From Lysobacter sp. (GTDB lineage: Bacteria > Pseudomonadota > Gammaproteobacteria > Xanthomonadales > Xanthomonadaceae): 64,000 nt of DNA. Positions 1-9,114 of the stretch are shown here, piece by piece (the first letter of the stretch is position 1; each line of letters begins with the position of its first letter). The position numbers and the translations under genes are program-made. The notes beneath the pieces are model-generated. The model was not told the DNA's origin, did no database searches, and saw nothing but the letters and a program-made list of their open reading frames with translations. The stretch spans positions 157,178 to 221,177 of the forward strand of contig DAHUXS010000021.1 of the NCBI GenBank assembly GCA_027306995.1, in the 5' to 3' direction.

Positions 1-2
1 TC

Positions 3-491
3 GACATCGCGATCCGCGTGCGGCCGCCGCCGCTGGAGGATTCCGATCTGGTGTTGCGCGTGTTGGCGACGCGCACGCAGTGCCTGGTCGCGAGTCCGGT
101 ATTGCTGGCGCGACTCGGCCAGCCGTCATCGCCCGGCGAATTGATGAACTACCCGAGCATGGATCTCGGATTGCCGCAGAACCTGCACGTCTGGGACCTG
201 CATGGTCCCGATGGCGAGCACGTCGCCATCCACCACCAGCCGCGTTTCGTCACCCGCGGAATGTTGGCGCTGCGCGATGCCGCGGTCGCCGGCGTCGGCG
301 TGGTGCAGCTGCCGAAGATGGTGACGCAGGAACTGGTGGCGCAAGGTCGCCTGCAACACGTGCTGGAAGGCTGGGCGCCGCGCGCGGAGATCGTCCACGC
401 GGTATTCCCGTCGCGCCGCGGCTTGCTGCCGTCGGTGCGCGCGTTGATCGATTTCCTGGTCGAACGATTCGCCGCGATCGAGGCGGATTGA
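3..491 (+). CDS. LysR-family transcriptional regulator, C-terminal part (cut by window start)
   Basis: The reading frame is open from base 3 and begins DIAIRV, typical of the middle of a LysR effector-binding domain, so the gene starts before the window. The visible ~162 residues contain a cofactor-domain pattern (GVGVVQLPKMVTQELVAQG) and a tail ending in LIDFLVERF, both standard for LysR proteins. The winged-helix DNA-binding half is missing. It converges on the ABC importer genes, whose ATPase stops 15 bp downstream, so it need not control them. The ORF-track start (GTG at 18) is an artefact of the cut. Confidence 0.85.
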   Translation, partial: DIAIRVRPPPLEDSDLVLRVLATRTQCLVASPVLLARLGQPSSPGELMNYPSMDLGLPQNLHVWDLHGPDGEHVAIHHQPRFVTRGMLALRDAAVAGVGVVQLPKMVTQELVAQGRLQHVLEGWAPRAEIVHAVFPSRRGLLPSVRALIDFLVERFAAIEAD

Positions 492-506
492 ACGGTCCGG
501 GCGTTC

Positions 507-1799
507 TCAGCCCGGATCCTCCAGCGAGAACATGTCGGCCTCATCGTCGTAGGCGAAGTATTCGGCGTAACGCCCCCAGCTCGTGATCGCTTTCAGGGTC
601 GCTTCGGCGTATTCGTCCGACATCGAATCTTCCAGTTCGTCGCGGAAGCGCAAGGCCGATGCGCGATGGCTGGGACGTTCGTCCAATACCCGGCGGATGT
701 GCGCGGCCAGCGGAACATGGGCTGCCAATTGCTGGGCGAACATGCGCTTGCGTTCGTCCACTTCGCTCTCGGCAAAACGCAGGCCTGCGGCAGTGAGGCG
801 GATGTCGCCGCCTTCCAGCTCGGCAAACCGCAGCAGTTGCAGGGTTTCCGCGATCGGGAACAGTTCGTCGATCTCGAGTTGCAGGCTGGCCGCCAGCGGT
901 GGCAGGTCGGCATGGCCGTGGTAGGGCTCGGCGGCGACCGCTTCGATCAGGCCCGCCAGCACGTTGCTCGACACGTGCGGCAATTCCATCGCGATGCCGA
1001 TGCCGGGGAAGATGCCGTCGCGCGTTGGCGTCGTCCGCGCCGTCATGCGCGCGTAGATATCCTCGACCAGGGCACGGAATGCGGGATCGAGGCGATTGCG
1101 CGGCTGCGGCAGGTTGACGCGGATCTCGCCGATGACGCGGCCGGGGTTGGAGCCGAAGATCACGATGCGATCGCACATCAGCACCGCTTCCTCGATATTG
1201 TGCGTCACCATCAGGATGGCGTCGATCGGCATGCGTCCTTCCGACCACAGGTCGAGGAGATCGGTGCGCAGGTTCTCGGCGGTGAGCACGTCGAGCGCGG
1301 AGAACGGCTCGTCCATCAGCAGCACCTTGGGATGCACCACCAATGCGCGGGCGAGTCCGACGCGTTGACGCATGCCACCGGACAACTCCTTCGGATAGGC
1401 GTTTTCGTAACCGTCGAGGCCGATCAGGTCGATGGCGGCGAGTGCGCGCGTGCGGCGCTCGGCCACCGGCATGCCGCGGGCTTCCAGCCCGATCTCCACG
1501 TTTTCCTGCACGGTGAGCCAGGGGAACAGGGCGAAACTCTGGAACACCATCGCGATGTCGCCGGCCGCGCCTTCGAATTCGATCACGCCTTCGCTGGGCC
1601 GGATCAGGCCTGCGATGGAGCGCAACAACGTGGACTTGCCCGAACCGGAACGTCCGAGCAGGCCGACGATTTCGCCGCGATGCAGTTCGAGATCGACCTT
1701 GTCGAGCACCAGCAAGGCTTCCGGGCCGCCCTTGTCGTAGAGCTTGCGGACGCCGCGCACGGAGACCAGGGGAGCAGCGGTTTGGATGGATGCGTTCAT
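507..1799 (-). CDS. ABC importer ATP-binding protein with C-terminal AAA-associated domain (anion/nitrate-sulfonate type)
   Basis: The protein has 430 residues. The first ~250 are an ABC ATPase with Walker A GLLGRSGSGKST, signature LSGGMRQRVGLARAL, Walker B VLLMDEPFSALD and the switch His in MVTHNIEEA. This arrangement is closest to the NrtD/SsuB/TauB group. Residues ~290-425 form the extra domain that Pfam calls AAA-associated C-terminal (family recollection), including a conserved SWGRYAEYFAYD end. The permease gene lies 13 bp upstream on the same strand, so the two form an operon. No periplasmic binding protein is nearby, so the substrate cannot be read from context. Confidence 0.9.
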   Translation of the reverse strand: MNASIQTAAPLVSVRGVRKLYDKGGPEALLVLDKVDLELHRGEIVGLLGRSGSGKSTLLRSIAGLIRPSEGVIEFEGAAGDIAMVFQSFALFPWLTVQENVEIGLEARGMPVAERRTRALAAIDLIGLDGYENAYPKELSGGMRQRVGLARALVVHPKVLLMDEPFSALDVLTAENLRTDLLDLWSEGRMPIDAILMVTHNIEEAVLMCDRIVIFGSNPGRVIGEIRVNLPQPRNRLDPAFRALVEDIYARMTARTTPTRDGIFPGIGIAMELPHVSSNVLAGLIEAVAAEPYHGHADLPPLAASLQLEIDELFPIAETLQLLRFAELEGGDIRLTAAGLRFAESEVDERKRMFAQQLAAHVPLAAHIRRVLDERPSHRASALRFRDELEDSMSDEYAEATLKAITSWGRYAEYFAYDDEADMFSLEDPG

Positions 1800-1812
1800 G
1801 GGATTCTCCGGA

Positions 1813-3567
1813 TCAGGCCAGCCGCAAGCGGCGTTCGGCGAAGACGTACAGGCGACGCCACAGGATTCGATTGAGCAGGGTGACGAACAGGGACATCACC
1901 GCGATGCCCAGCACCACGCGCGGGTAGTCGCCTGCCTGCGTCGCCTTGGCGATGTAGGAGCCAAGCCCGAAGGCTTCGACGCGCGTGTCGCCCCAATTGG
2001 CCAACTCGGCCACGATGCTGGCGTTCCATGAGCCGCCGGATGCGGTCAATGCACCGGTGACGTAATAGGGGAACACGCCCGGCAGGATCACCTTGCGCCA
2101 CCACGTCCATGAGCGCAGGTGATACACCGTGGCGACTTCGCGCAGATCGCCCGGGAATGCACTGGCGCCGGCGATGACGTTGAACAGGATGTACCACTGC
2201 GTGCCCAGCACCATCAACGGCGACAGCCAGATGTTCGGGTTGGCGTGCGTGGCCACGATCGCCACCACCGCGACCGGAAACAGCACGTTCGCGGGGAAGG
2301 CGGCGAGGAATTGCGCCAGTGGTTGCACGCGTTGCGCGACGTTCGGGCGCAGGCCGATCCAGACGCCGACCGGCACCCAGATCACGCTGGCGAGCGCGAT
2401 CAGGACGACGACGCGAACCAGTGTCGCGAGGCCCGCGGCGAGCGCATGTCCCACGTCGCTCCAATCCAGCGATTGCCGCATGTAGTTGACTGCCAGCCAT
2501 CCTCCGCCGAGCGCCGCAAGGATCACGATCGCGAGCCACAGGCGATCGCCGAGGATCGGTCGCCGCGGTGCGGCTGGGCTTCTTGTCGCGGGCATGATCG
2601 AAGGCAGGCGCGCGGCCATCATCCGCTGCGACAGCCATTCGATCGGCTGGTAAAGGCGCTTGAGCACGCGCGTGCGACGCATCAGTTCGTACATCCACGA
2701 GTGCGGCTGGCTCTTGCCCGCGGTCTGCTCGAAGCGGAATTTGTCCGCCCACGCCACGATCGGCCGGAACAGCAACTGGTCGTAGAGTCCGATCAGCACC
2801 GCCATCGCCAGCACCGCCCAGGCGATCGCGACGAAATTCTTGTGGTCGATGGCATGGGCCAGGTAGGAACCGATGCCCGGAAGTTCGACGGTGGTGTCGC
2901 CGACGGTGATGGCTTCCGACGCCACCACGAAGAACCAGCTGCCGGACATCGACATCATCATGTTCCAGATCAGGCCGGGCGCGGCGAACGGCGCTTCCAA
3001 CCGCCAGAACCGCTGCCACGCCGAGAAGCGGAAGCCACGGCTCACTTCATCCAGGTCCTGCGGAACCGTGCGCAGCGACTGGTAGAACGAGAACGCCATG
3101 TTCCACGCCTGCGCGGTGAAGATCGCGAAGATCGACGCACACTCCGCGCCGAGCTGGCTGCCCGGGAACAGGCGCATGAAGAAGGCGACGGTGAAGGTGA
3201 GGAAGCCGAGCACCGGCACCGACTGCAGGATGTCCAGCGCCGGAACGATCACCAGTTCGGCGCGCTTGTTCTTGGCCGCCAGCGTGGCGATGGTGAAAGT
3301 GAACAGCAGCGATGCCAGCATCGCGGCGAACATCCGCAAGGTGGTGCGCAAGCCGTATTCGGGCAGTCGCGACGGATCGAGGGTGATCGGTGCCTGCGCA
3401 AGCACGTTCAGCGGTGCGTGCATCTCGCCGACGCCGTGGGCGATCACTGCGATCAACCCGATGATGAGGACGAATGCGAGGACATCGTAGGCATTGGGTG
3501 CATGGCGCCCCGTGGCGAGCGCGGCCAGCGCATTGCGTTCGGACATCTTGCGGGGGAAGAACACCAT
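1813..3567 (-). CDS. ABC importer permease, duplicated (two permease domains fused)
   Basis: This is an inner-membrane protein of 584 residues made of two BPD-type permease modules in tandem. Each carries a recognisable EAA-loop region (EVSRGFRFSAWQRFWRLEAP and EVATVYHLRSWTWWRKVILP). The layout matches COG4986, anion transport permeases with a duplicated domain, and it pairs with the downstream ATPase. The start at 3567 is the upstream of two in-frame ATGs. It has a weak GGGA 7 bp before it, while the ATG at 3546 has none. Substrate is unknown; nitrate, sulfonate or bicarbonate-like anions are only family guesses. Confidence 0.88.
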   Translation of the reverse strand: MVFFPRKMSERNALAALATGRHAPNAYDVLAFVLIIGLIAVIAHGVGEMHAPLNVLAQAPITLDPSRLPEYGLRTTLRMFAAMLASLLFTFTIATLAAKNKRAELVIVPALDILQSVPVLGFLTFTVAFFMRLFPGSQLGAECASIFAIFTAQAWNMAFSFYQSLRTVPQDLDEVSRGFRFSAWQRFWRLEAPFAAPGLIWNMMMSMSGSWFFVVASEAITVGDTTVELPGIGSYLAHAIDHKNFVAIAWAVLAMAVLIGLYDQLLFRPIVAWADKFRFEQTAGKSQPHSWMYELMRRTRVLKRLYQPIEWLSQRMMAARLPSIMPATRSPAAPRRPILGDRLWLAIVILAALGGGWLAVNYMRQSLDWSDVGHALAAGLATLVRVVVLIALASVIWVPVGVWIGLRPNVAQRVQPLAQFLAAFPANVLFPVAVVAIVATHANPNIWLSPLMVLGTQWYILFNVIAGASAFPGDLREVATVYHLRSWTWWRKVILPGVFPYYVTGALTASGGSWNASIVAELANWGDTRVEAFGLGSYIAKATQAGDYPRVVLGIAVMSLFVTLLNRILWRRLYVFAERRLRLA

Positions 3568-3617
3568 GGCGAATCCCGTTGAGCGGAGGGTGGACGATCC
3601 GGCGACAGTCGTCGCGG

Positions 3618-4286
3618 TCAGTTTGCGAGCACGATGTTGAAGCCCAGTGTCAGCCAGGACGAAGGCGTCGTCCCGCCCTGGCGACCGCCGAGCAGGTCGA
3701 GGCTGGCGTTGTCGCCGATGGCGCGGCGCAGGCCGATCTGCGCGATCGTCGCGTGATCGGCATAGGCCTCGCCCAATAGGGTCCAGTGCGCATCGAGGCG
3801 TTGTTCGATGCCGATGCCGCGCGTCAGCCGGCCACGCGTGTGGCGCGGCTTGCTCCAGCCGAGATTGGCGTGGACGACCGTGTGGCGGTCGGCGTCGAGC
3901 GCGACGCTGACGGGGATATTGGCGTTCCAGCCGTCAAACCGGTGGTGCGCATTGTCCCAGCTGGCGCCGACCGAAGCGGCGATGCCCCAGCGTTGCGTAT
4001 CGAAGTCGCGAAAAGCGCGCTTCACTCCGAGATTGACGATCGGCCCGCGCGAGGGATGAGCGAACGTGTTCACGCCCAAGCCGAACTCCGTGCCGCGGAT
4101 ATTGCACGCTGGCACGCTGGCGAATTCATTGCCGGGCGCGTATCCGCGCACCCAGGACTCGACCTGGCAGTGGCCACGCGGCGTCACCGAGGCATCGTCG
4201 ACATACAGGCTGGCACCGGCACGTGCCAGCGATGGCGCAATGGACGCGACCACGCCCAGCACAACGAAGGTCAGCTTGAATGACAC
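3618..4286 (-). CDS. Secreted/outer-membrane beta-barrel-like protein, function unknown
   Basis: I place the start at a GTG (4284-4286), preceded by GGAGATT with 7 bp spacing. The ORF track begins seven codons earlier at another GTG. The product has about 222 residues. It begins with a Sec signal (KLTFVVLGVVASIAPSLARA) and continues as alternating amphipathic strands rich in Gly and aromatic residues, ending TLGFNIVLAN with the barrel-like aromatic pattern. Two cysteines (GHCQVE, VPACNI) may form a disulfide. It resembles the Phenol_MetA_deg/transporter-like outer-membrane group, but I cannot name the family firmly. Confidence 0.7.
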   Translation of the reverse strand: MSFKLTFVVLGVVASIAPSLARAGASLYVDDASVTPRGHCQVESWVRGYAPGNEFASVPACNIRGTEFGLGVNTFAHPSRGPIVNLGVKRAFRDFDTQRWGIAASVGASWDNAHHRFDGWNANIPVSVALDADRHTVVHANLGWSKPRHTRGRLTRGIGIEQRLDAHWTLLGEAYADHATIAQIGLRRAIGDNASLDLLGGRQGGTTPSSWLTLGFNIVLAN

Positions 4287-4518
4287 TGGCAATCTCCAGA
4301 CATGCACGGAAACGCCAGAGACCGATTTGCTCGGGTCCTAGGAGATGTGATCGGGTGATACGAAGCTCATGCGTGATGCCAGTTCACGCACCGCGGCCTC
4401 GCCCTGAACGGGCAGAGACCGACCTTGGGGTCAGGATCCGCCGGCTCAGGTGCCGTAACGCAATCGACTATGACTGTCCAAGGAAGCGGGTCTCCGGAGG
4501 GAGGATGACGTGGCGCGA

Positions 4519-4547
4519 ATGGTAGTGACCATGATCGATCCAGTCAA
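4519..4547 (-). promoter_or_regulatory. Candidate sigma-70 promoter for the 3618-4286 gene
   Basis: On the minus strand, TTGACT and TACCAT are separated by 17 bp in the 276-bp gap between the MipA-like gene and the 3618-4286 gene. The match is 5/6 and 4/6. It would give a leader of ~225 nt. I see nothing else in this gap except a short CAACA/TGTTG inverted repeat next to the MipA stop. Spacing and -35 are good, but a single match is weak evidence. Confidence 0.35.
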
Positions 4548-4562
4548 CACGTTATGTTGTAC

Positions 4563-5354
4563 TCAGAAGTGGTAGACGAAAGCGATGCCTTCGCTCAATT
4601 GATTCCGTTGTCCGAACGATTTCACCAACGGGCTGCGCGCAGGTTCGCCGAGCAGTCGCGCGTACTCGATGTTGGCGGCGATGCCCGTGTGCTGGCTGGT
4701 CGGCACGAAGATCTGGTATTGCAACGACGCTTGCTGCCAGCTGGCGCCGGGACGCGTCGGCGACAGATTCAATTGTGACGATTGTGTTGCATCCAGTCCG
4801 AAACGTTCGCGATTCGATGCCGCGTTGGCGGCGCGCACGGAAAACTCGAAGCCGTGCTCGACGTATCTGAACATCTTCGGCAGGGTGATGTCGGTGTAGA
4901 GATCGGCATAGGCGCCATTGCCGCCTATCTCGCGCATCGCGCGACCGCCGATCGTCACCGTCTTGTTGATTTCGTTCTCGAGATAGCCGCCGGCAGCCAG
5001 GCGATCGTTGATGCGCTTGACCGTCGGCGAGAGTTGCGGACCGAGGTCGCCGCGCGAACGGCCCCAGACGATGTCGGCATACACACCGCCGTGCCAGTGC
5101 TTGCCGCGCACGATATCGACGGTGAGTCCATCGACCGATGAGAGCTCGGCCTTGCCGGGCAATTCGATATCGAAGAACGGAACGGCCTGCGTGCGCTGGT
5201 GCTTCGCGCCCAACCACGCCGGCAGGCGTTGCACGCCGGCGCCGACGGCGTAGACCGGCGCGTCCGATGCTTGCGGCGACTCTTGCGCCTGTGCGGTCAA
5301 GCTGCAGCCGGCAAGCGTGATGGCGAGCACGAAGGGGTGGGGAAACCTGTTCAT
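4563..5354 (-). CDS. MipA/OmpV family outer-membrane protein
   Basis: The product has 263 residues, beginning with a signal peptide (MNRFPHPFVLAITLAGCSLTAQAQ). The mature start (APVYAVGAGVQRLPAWLGAK) and the closing LSEGIAFVYHF are characteristic of the MipA/OmpV barrel family. That family includes scaffold proteins for murein enzymes and various porin-like proteins. Strand periodicity and a terminal Phe agree with insertion by the BAM complex. The neighbouring 3618-4286 product is also predicted to be a surface protein, but the 276-bp gap suggests separate transcription. Confidence 0.85.
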   Translation of the reverse strand: MNRFPHPFVLAITLAGCSLTAQAQESPQASDAPVYAVGAGVQRLPAWLGAKHQRTQAVPFFDIELPGKAELSSVDGLTVDIVRGKHWHGGVYADIVWGRSRGDLGPQLSPTVKRINDRLAAGGYLENEINKTVTIGGRAMREIGGNGAYADLYTDITLPKMFRYVEHGFEFSVRAANAASNRERFGLDATQSSQLNLSPTRPGASWQQASLQYQIFVPTSQHTGIAANIEYARLLGEPARSPLVKSFGQRNQLSEGIAFVYHF

Positions 5355-5494
5355 GGCAGTGTGCTGTCGAGGTCCGCAAACTCTAGCCCAGGCGTGCGTC
5401 GCTGAACATTAAATCGCCGAAATCAGGCTTGAAAGGCGTGCGAAAGGCGCGCTGACGATGCTGGCCGCGTGATTCAAGGTCAAAGGTCATCGTT

Positions 5495-6190
5495 GTGAGC
5501 AACTGGACCGTGCTGTGTGACTTCGACGGCACCATCAGCGTCGAAGACGTGATCGATTCATTGCTGGTGCGTTTCGGCGAACCCGGATGGGAAACGCTGG
5601 AGCGCGACTGGCGCGCGGGCCGCATCGGTTCGCGCGAGTGCATGCAGGGACAAACCCGGCTGCTGCAGATGACGCGCGATCAACTGGATACGCATCTCGC
5701 CGAACTGTGGATCGATCCCGCGTTCCCGGCCTTCCATGCTGCCCTGCGCGCGCATGGCATTCCGATCCGCGTGGTCAGCGACGGACTCGATTACGCGATC
5801 CACAACATCCTCGCGCGTTTCGGCATGGACGATCTCGATGTCGTCGCCAACGCGCTGCGGCCGACCGCCGATCCGAAGCATTGGCGGCTGGAATCGCCGT
5901 TCAGCGCCGAAGGTTGCGGCAGCGGTACCTGCAAATGCGCGGTTGCACGGATGGCGCGCGAGCAGGGCCGCAAGACCCTGCTGATCGGCGATGGCGTCTC
6001 CGATTTCTGCGTCGCCGATCGTGCCGATTTCGTGTTCGCCAAGCATCGCTTGATCGAACACTGCCGCGCCGCCGGCATCCCCTACGTCCCGATCACCGGC
6101 TTCGCCGAGGCGCTGGAATGGCTGCCGCGGTTGTTGCGCGGCGATCTCGAATCCATCACCGAATACCTGGAGATCTCACATGTCGGCTAA
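5495..6190 (+). CDS. MtnX-like HAD-IB family phosphatase
   Basis: Product of 231 residues with GTG start. HAD motif I is CDFDGTIS near residue 8, motif II is VVSDGL and motifs III/IV are in LLIGDGVSDFC. The overall fold matches the MtnX/phosphoserine-phosphatase-like HAD-IB group, so a small phosphorylated metabolite is the likely substrate. There are no other methionine-salvage genes, so this is not evidence for that pathway. The 3' end overlaps the aminotransferase start by 11 bp, which makes this the first gene of a six-gene plus-strand operon. Confidence 0.85.
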   Translation: MSNWTVLCDFDGTISVEDVIDSLLVRFGEPGWETLERDWRAGRIGSRECMQGQTRLLQMTRDQLDTHLAELWIDPAFPAFHAALRAHGIPIRVVSDGLDYAIHNILARFGMDDLDVVANALRPTADPKHWRLESPFSAEGCGSGTCKCAVARMAREQGRKTLLIGDGVSDFCVADRADFVFAKHRLIEHCRAAGIPYVPITGFAEALEWLPRLLRGDLESITEYLEISHVG

Positions 6191-7601
6191 CCTCGCCGCG
6201 ATCCAGTCCACCCGTCCCGGCGACGGTTACGACGATGCCCAGCTTCTCGCCGACGAAGAGCTCTACAGCTCGCATGGCGATACCGTCCACTACGTCGATC
6301 CGCCGAAGATCTTCCACGGCTGCAACGGCAGCTACATGTACGACGGCGCCGGTATCCCCTACCTCGACCTGCAGATGTGGTATTCGGCCTGCAACTTCGG
6401 CTACGCCAATCCGCGCCTCAACGATGCGTTGAAGCGCCAGATCGACACCTTGCCGCAGGTCGCCAGCCAGTACCTGCACCCGACCCGCATCGAACTCGCC
6501 AAGACCATCGCGCTCGACGCGCAGGCCAAGTTCGGTCGCAAGGGTCGCGTCCACTTCAACGTTGGCGGCGCGCAGGCGATCGAGGATTCGCTGAAGATCG
6601 TCCGCAATGCCAGCAACGGCAAGAGCCTGATGTTCGCCTTCGAGGGCGGCTATCACGGCCGTACGCTCGGTGCGTCGTCGATCACCTCGAGCTATCGCTA
6701 TCGCCGCCGCTTCGGCCACTTCGGCGAGCGTGCGATGTTCATTCCGTTCCCGTACCCGTTCCGTCGTCCCAAGGGCATGACCGCGGACGAGTATTCCGAT
6801 GCCTGCGTGCAGCGTTTCGAGCGCCTGTTCGAAACCGAATACAACGGCGTGTGGGATCCCAAGGTCAACCAGGCCGAATACGCTGCCTTCTACGTCGAGC
6901 CGATCCAGGGCACCGGCGGCTATGTGATTCCGCCGCGCCACTTCTTCCGCGACCTGAAGAAGGTGCTCGACAAGTACGGCATCCTGCTGGTGGTCGATGA
7001 AATCCAGATGGGGTTCTGGCGCACCGGCAAGCTGTGGTCGATCGAACACTTCGGCGTCGAGCCCGACGTGCTGGTGTTCGGCAAGGCGCTGACCAACGGT
7101 CTCAATCCGCTGTCTGGCCTGTGGGCGCGCGAAGAGTTGATCAATCCGACGATCTTCCCCGCGGGCTCGACCCACTCGACGTTCAACTCCAATCCGCTGG
7201 GCACCGCGCTCGGACTGGAAGTGATGCGCCTCGGCAAGGACATGGATTACGAGCGCACGGTGCCGCTGAAGGGCGCGCATTTCCTCGACGGCCTGCGCGA
7301 CTTGCAGAAGCGCCACCCGGAAATTGGCGACGTCGATGGTCTCGGCCTGGCACTGCGCGCGGAAATCTGCGAAGCCGACGGCTTCACGCCGAATCGCGCA
7401 CTGCTCGATCGCATGGTCGACATCGGCCTGGCCGGCGACCTGCGCCACAACGGCCAGCCGATCGGTCTCGTGCTTGACGTCGGCGGCTGGTACAAGAACG
7501 TGATCACGCTGGCGCCGTCGCTCGACATCACGCACGAGGAGATCGATCTCGCGATCGCGCTGCTCGACCAGTTGCTGACTCGCGCCAAGGCGAGCACCTG
7601 A
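6180..7601 (+). CDS. PLP-dependent class III aminotransferase family protein
   Basis: The protein has 473 residues of the fold-type I class III (ornithine/GABA/acetylornithine) superfamily. Visible signatures are VVDEIQMGFWRTGKLW (PLP-ring Asp), the probable Schiff-base Lys in VFGKALTNG, and GYHGRTLGASS. Length is usual for the superfamily, which includes transaminases as well as phospho-lyases and racemases, so the exact reaction is open. It is translationally coupled to the phosphatase and followed 24 bp later by an acyl carrier protein. This suggests it makes or processes an amino-bearing building block handled together with an acyl thioester. Confidence 0.88.
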   Translation: MSANLAAIQSTRPGDGYDDAQLLADEELYSSHGDTVHYVDPPKIFHGCNGSYMYDGAGIPYLDLQMWYSACNFGYANPRLNDALKRQIDTLPQVASQYLHPTRIELAKTIALDAQAKFGRKGRVHFNVGGAQAIEDSLKIVRNASNGKSLMFAFEGGYHGRTLGASSITSSYRYRRRFGHFGERAMFIPFPYPFRRPKGMTADEYSDACVQRFERLFETEYNGVWDPKVNQAEYAAFYVEPIQGTGGYVIPPRHFFRDLKKVLDKYGILLVVDEIQMGFWRTGKLWSIEHFGVEPDVLVFGKALTNGLNPLSGLWAREELINPTIFPAGSTHSTFNSNPLGTALGLEVMRLGKDMDYERTVPLKGAHFLDGLRDLQKRHPEIGDVDGLGLALRAEICEADGFTPNRALLDRMVDIGLAGDLRHNGQPIGLVLDVGGWYKNVITLAPSLDITHEEIDLAIALLDQLLTRAKAST

Positions 7602-7625
7602 CATCGATTCCAAGAGGGAGGAACC

Positions 7626-7895
7626 ATGAGCGACACACCGGACGAGAAAGCGATTTTCGACGAGATCGCGTCACAGATCGCGGTCAAGGCCAAGATCGAT
7701 CTCGCGACCATCCATCCCGAGTCGACGCTGAAGGATATCGGCGTCAGTTCGCTGGACGCGATCGAGCTGCTGTTCGACATCGAAGAGCATTACGGCATCA
7801 CGTTCCCCGACCAGGGGCCGAACTTCGGCAGCGACACCGTGCAGCAACTGGTGAGCGTGGTGAAGGACGCGCTGGCGGCAAAGGCCCAGGGCTGA
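7626..7895 (+). CDS. Acyl carrier protein
   Basis: Small acidic protein of 89 residues with the helix-II carrier motif GVSSLDAIELLFDIEE. The second Ser is the expected 4'-phosphopantetheine site, in place of the usual DSL. A strong ribosome-binding site (GAGGGAGGAACC) precedes the ATG. It sits between the class III aminotransferase and a ketoacyl synthase, 4 bp before the latter, so it is a dedicated carrier for this cluster rather than the housekeeping fatty-acid ACP. The latter normally lies with fabD/fabG/fabF. Confidence 0.92.
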   Translation: MSDTPDEKAIFDEIASQIAVKAKIDLATIHPESTLKDIGVSSLDAIELLFDIEEHYGITFPDQGPNFGSDTVQQLVSVVKDALAAKAQG

Positions 7896-7899
7896 TTCC

Positions 7900-9114
7900 A
7901 TGAGCAGGCGGCGGGTCGTCATCACCGGCATGGGCGCGGTGAGTCCCTTCGGCGTGGGCATTGCCCCGCTGTGGCAGGGATTGCGGGAAGGGCGCTCGGC
8001 GATCGCGCCGTTGCGCCATCCCGAGTCGGCGCGCGTGCGCATGAAAGTCGCCGCGCAATTGCCGGAAGACATCGACCTCGCCGCGATGATGAGCGAATCG
8101 ATGCTGCCGTTGCTCGATCGCTGCTCGCAATTCGTCGTCGCCGCTTCGAACGAAGCCGTCAGCCAATGCGGCCTCGACCTGCGCGCCGAAGGCGATCGCA
8201 TCGGCGCCATCATCGGTACCGGCATCGGTGGCGTGACCTCGCACGACGAACAGAGCAAGCGCCTGTATGGCGAAGGCGCCGAGCGCATGCATCCGCTGAC
8301 CATCGTCCGCACCATGGTCAACGCACCAGCTAGCCACGTCAGCATGGTGCATGGCCTGCGCGGCCCGGTGTTCTCGGTGTCGAGCGCCTGTGCGTCCGCC
8401 AACCACGCGGTGGCGCAGGCGCTGGCGGCGATCCGTTCCGGCGCGGCCGACGTGATGTTGACCGGCGGTACCGAAGCCTGCCTCACCTTCGGCTTGCTGA
8501 AGGCCTGGGATGCGATGCGCGTGATCGCCGACGATACCTGCCGTCCGTTCAGCGCCAATCGCCGTGGCCTGGTGCTGGGCGAAGGCGCGGCAGTCTTCGT
8601 GCTGGAAGAAATGGAGCACGCGAAAGCGCGAGGCGCGACCATCCTCGCCGAACTCGCCGGCGCCGGGATGAGCGCGGACGCCGGCGACATCGTCGCGCCA
8701 TCGGCGGAAGGCGCCGCACTGTCGATCACCCGTGCGTTGCAGGATGCCGAACTGGAAGCCGCGGATATCGGCTACATCAATGCGCACGGGACCGGCACGC
8801 TGGCCAATGACGCGACCGAGACCAAGGCGATCCGCATCGCACTCGGCGCGCACGCGCAAGGCATTCCGGTGACGTCGACCAAGTCGATGCACGGGCACGC
8901 ATTGGGTGCGGCGGGTGCGCTGGAACTTGCAGCGATGGTGTCGGCGCTGGACGATCAGTTCGTGCCGCCGACCGCCAATTACGAGCAGGCCGATCCCGCC
9001 TGCGATCTCGATATCGTGCCGAACGTCGGTCGTCCGGCAAAAATCCGCGCGGCGCTCAGCAATTCGTTCGCGTTCGGCGGGTTGAATGCGGTGCTGGCGG
9101 TGCGCCAGGCGTGA
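7900..9114 (+). CDS. Beta-ketoacyl-ACP synthase (FabF/KAS II-like)
   Basis: Thiolase-fold condensing enzyme of 404 residues. The catalytic triad is visible: Cys in SVSSACASANHA, His in NAHGTGT and His in KSMHGHALGAAG. A Gly-rich SNSFAFGGLNAVL tail also matches FabF. It would extend an ACP-bound acyl chain by decarboxylative condensation. The stop overlaps the next gene's GTG start (GTGA). With a dedicated ACP and no ketoreductase or dehydratase nearby, it may perform a single condensation, or borrow reductive steps from primary fatty-acid synthesis. Confidence 0.92.
   Translation: MSRRRVVITGMGAVSPFGVGIAPLWQGLREGRSAIAPLRHPESARVRMKVAAQLPEDIDLAAMMSESMLPLLDRCSQFVVAASNEAVSQCGLDLRAEGDRIGAIIGTGIGGVTSHDEQSKRLYGEGAERMHPLTIVRTMVNAPASHVSMVHGLRGPVFSVSSACASANHAVAQALAAIRSGAADVMLTGGTEACLTFGLLKAWDAMRVIADDTCRPFSANRRGLVLGEGAAVFVLEEMEHAKARGATILAELAGAGMSADAGDIVAPSAEGAALSITRALQDAELEAADIGYINAHGTGTLANDATETKAIRIALGAHAQGIPVTSTKSMHGHALGAAGALELAAMVSALDDQFVPPTANYEQADPACDLDIVPNVGRPAKIRAALSNSFAFGGLNAVLAVRQA

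Noticed and set aside
2119-3582. 487-aa plus-strand ORF opposite the duplicated permease
   Set aside because: Arg/His-rich shadow. The minus strand has clear TM helices and permease loops.
5495-6190. MtnX (methionine salvage) as specific identification
   Set aside because: Only the HAD-IB motifs are shared. No other salvage genes are present and context points to a biosynthetic cluster.
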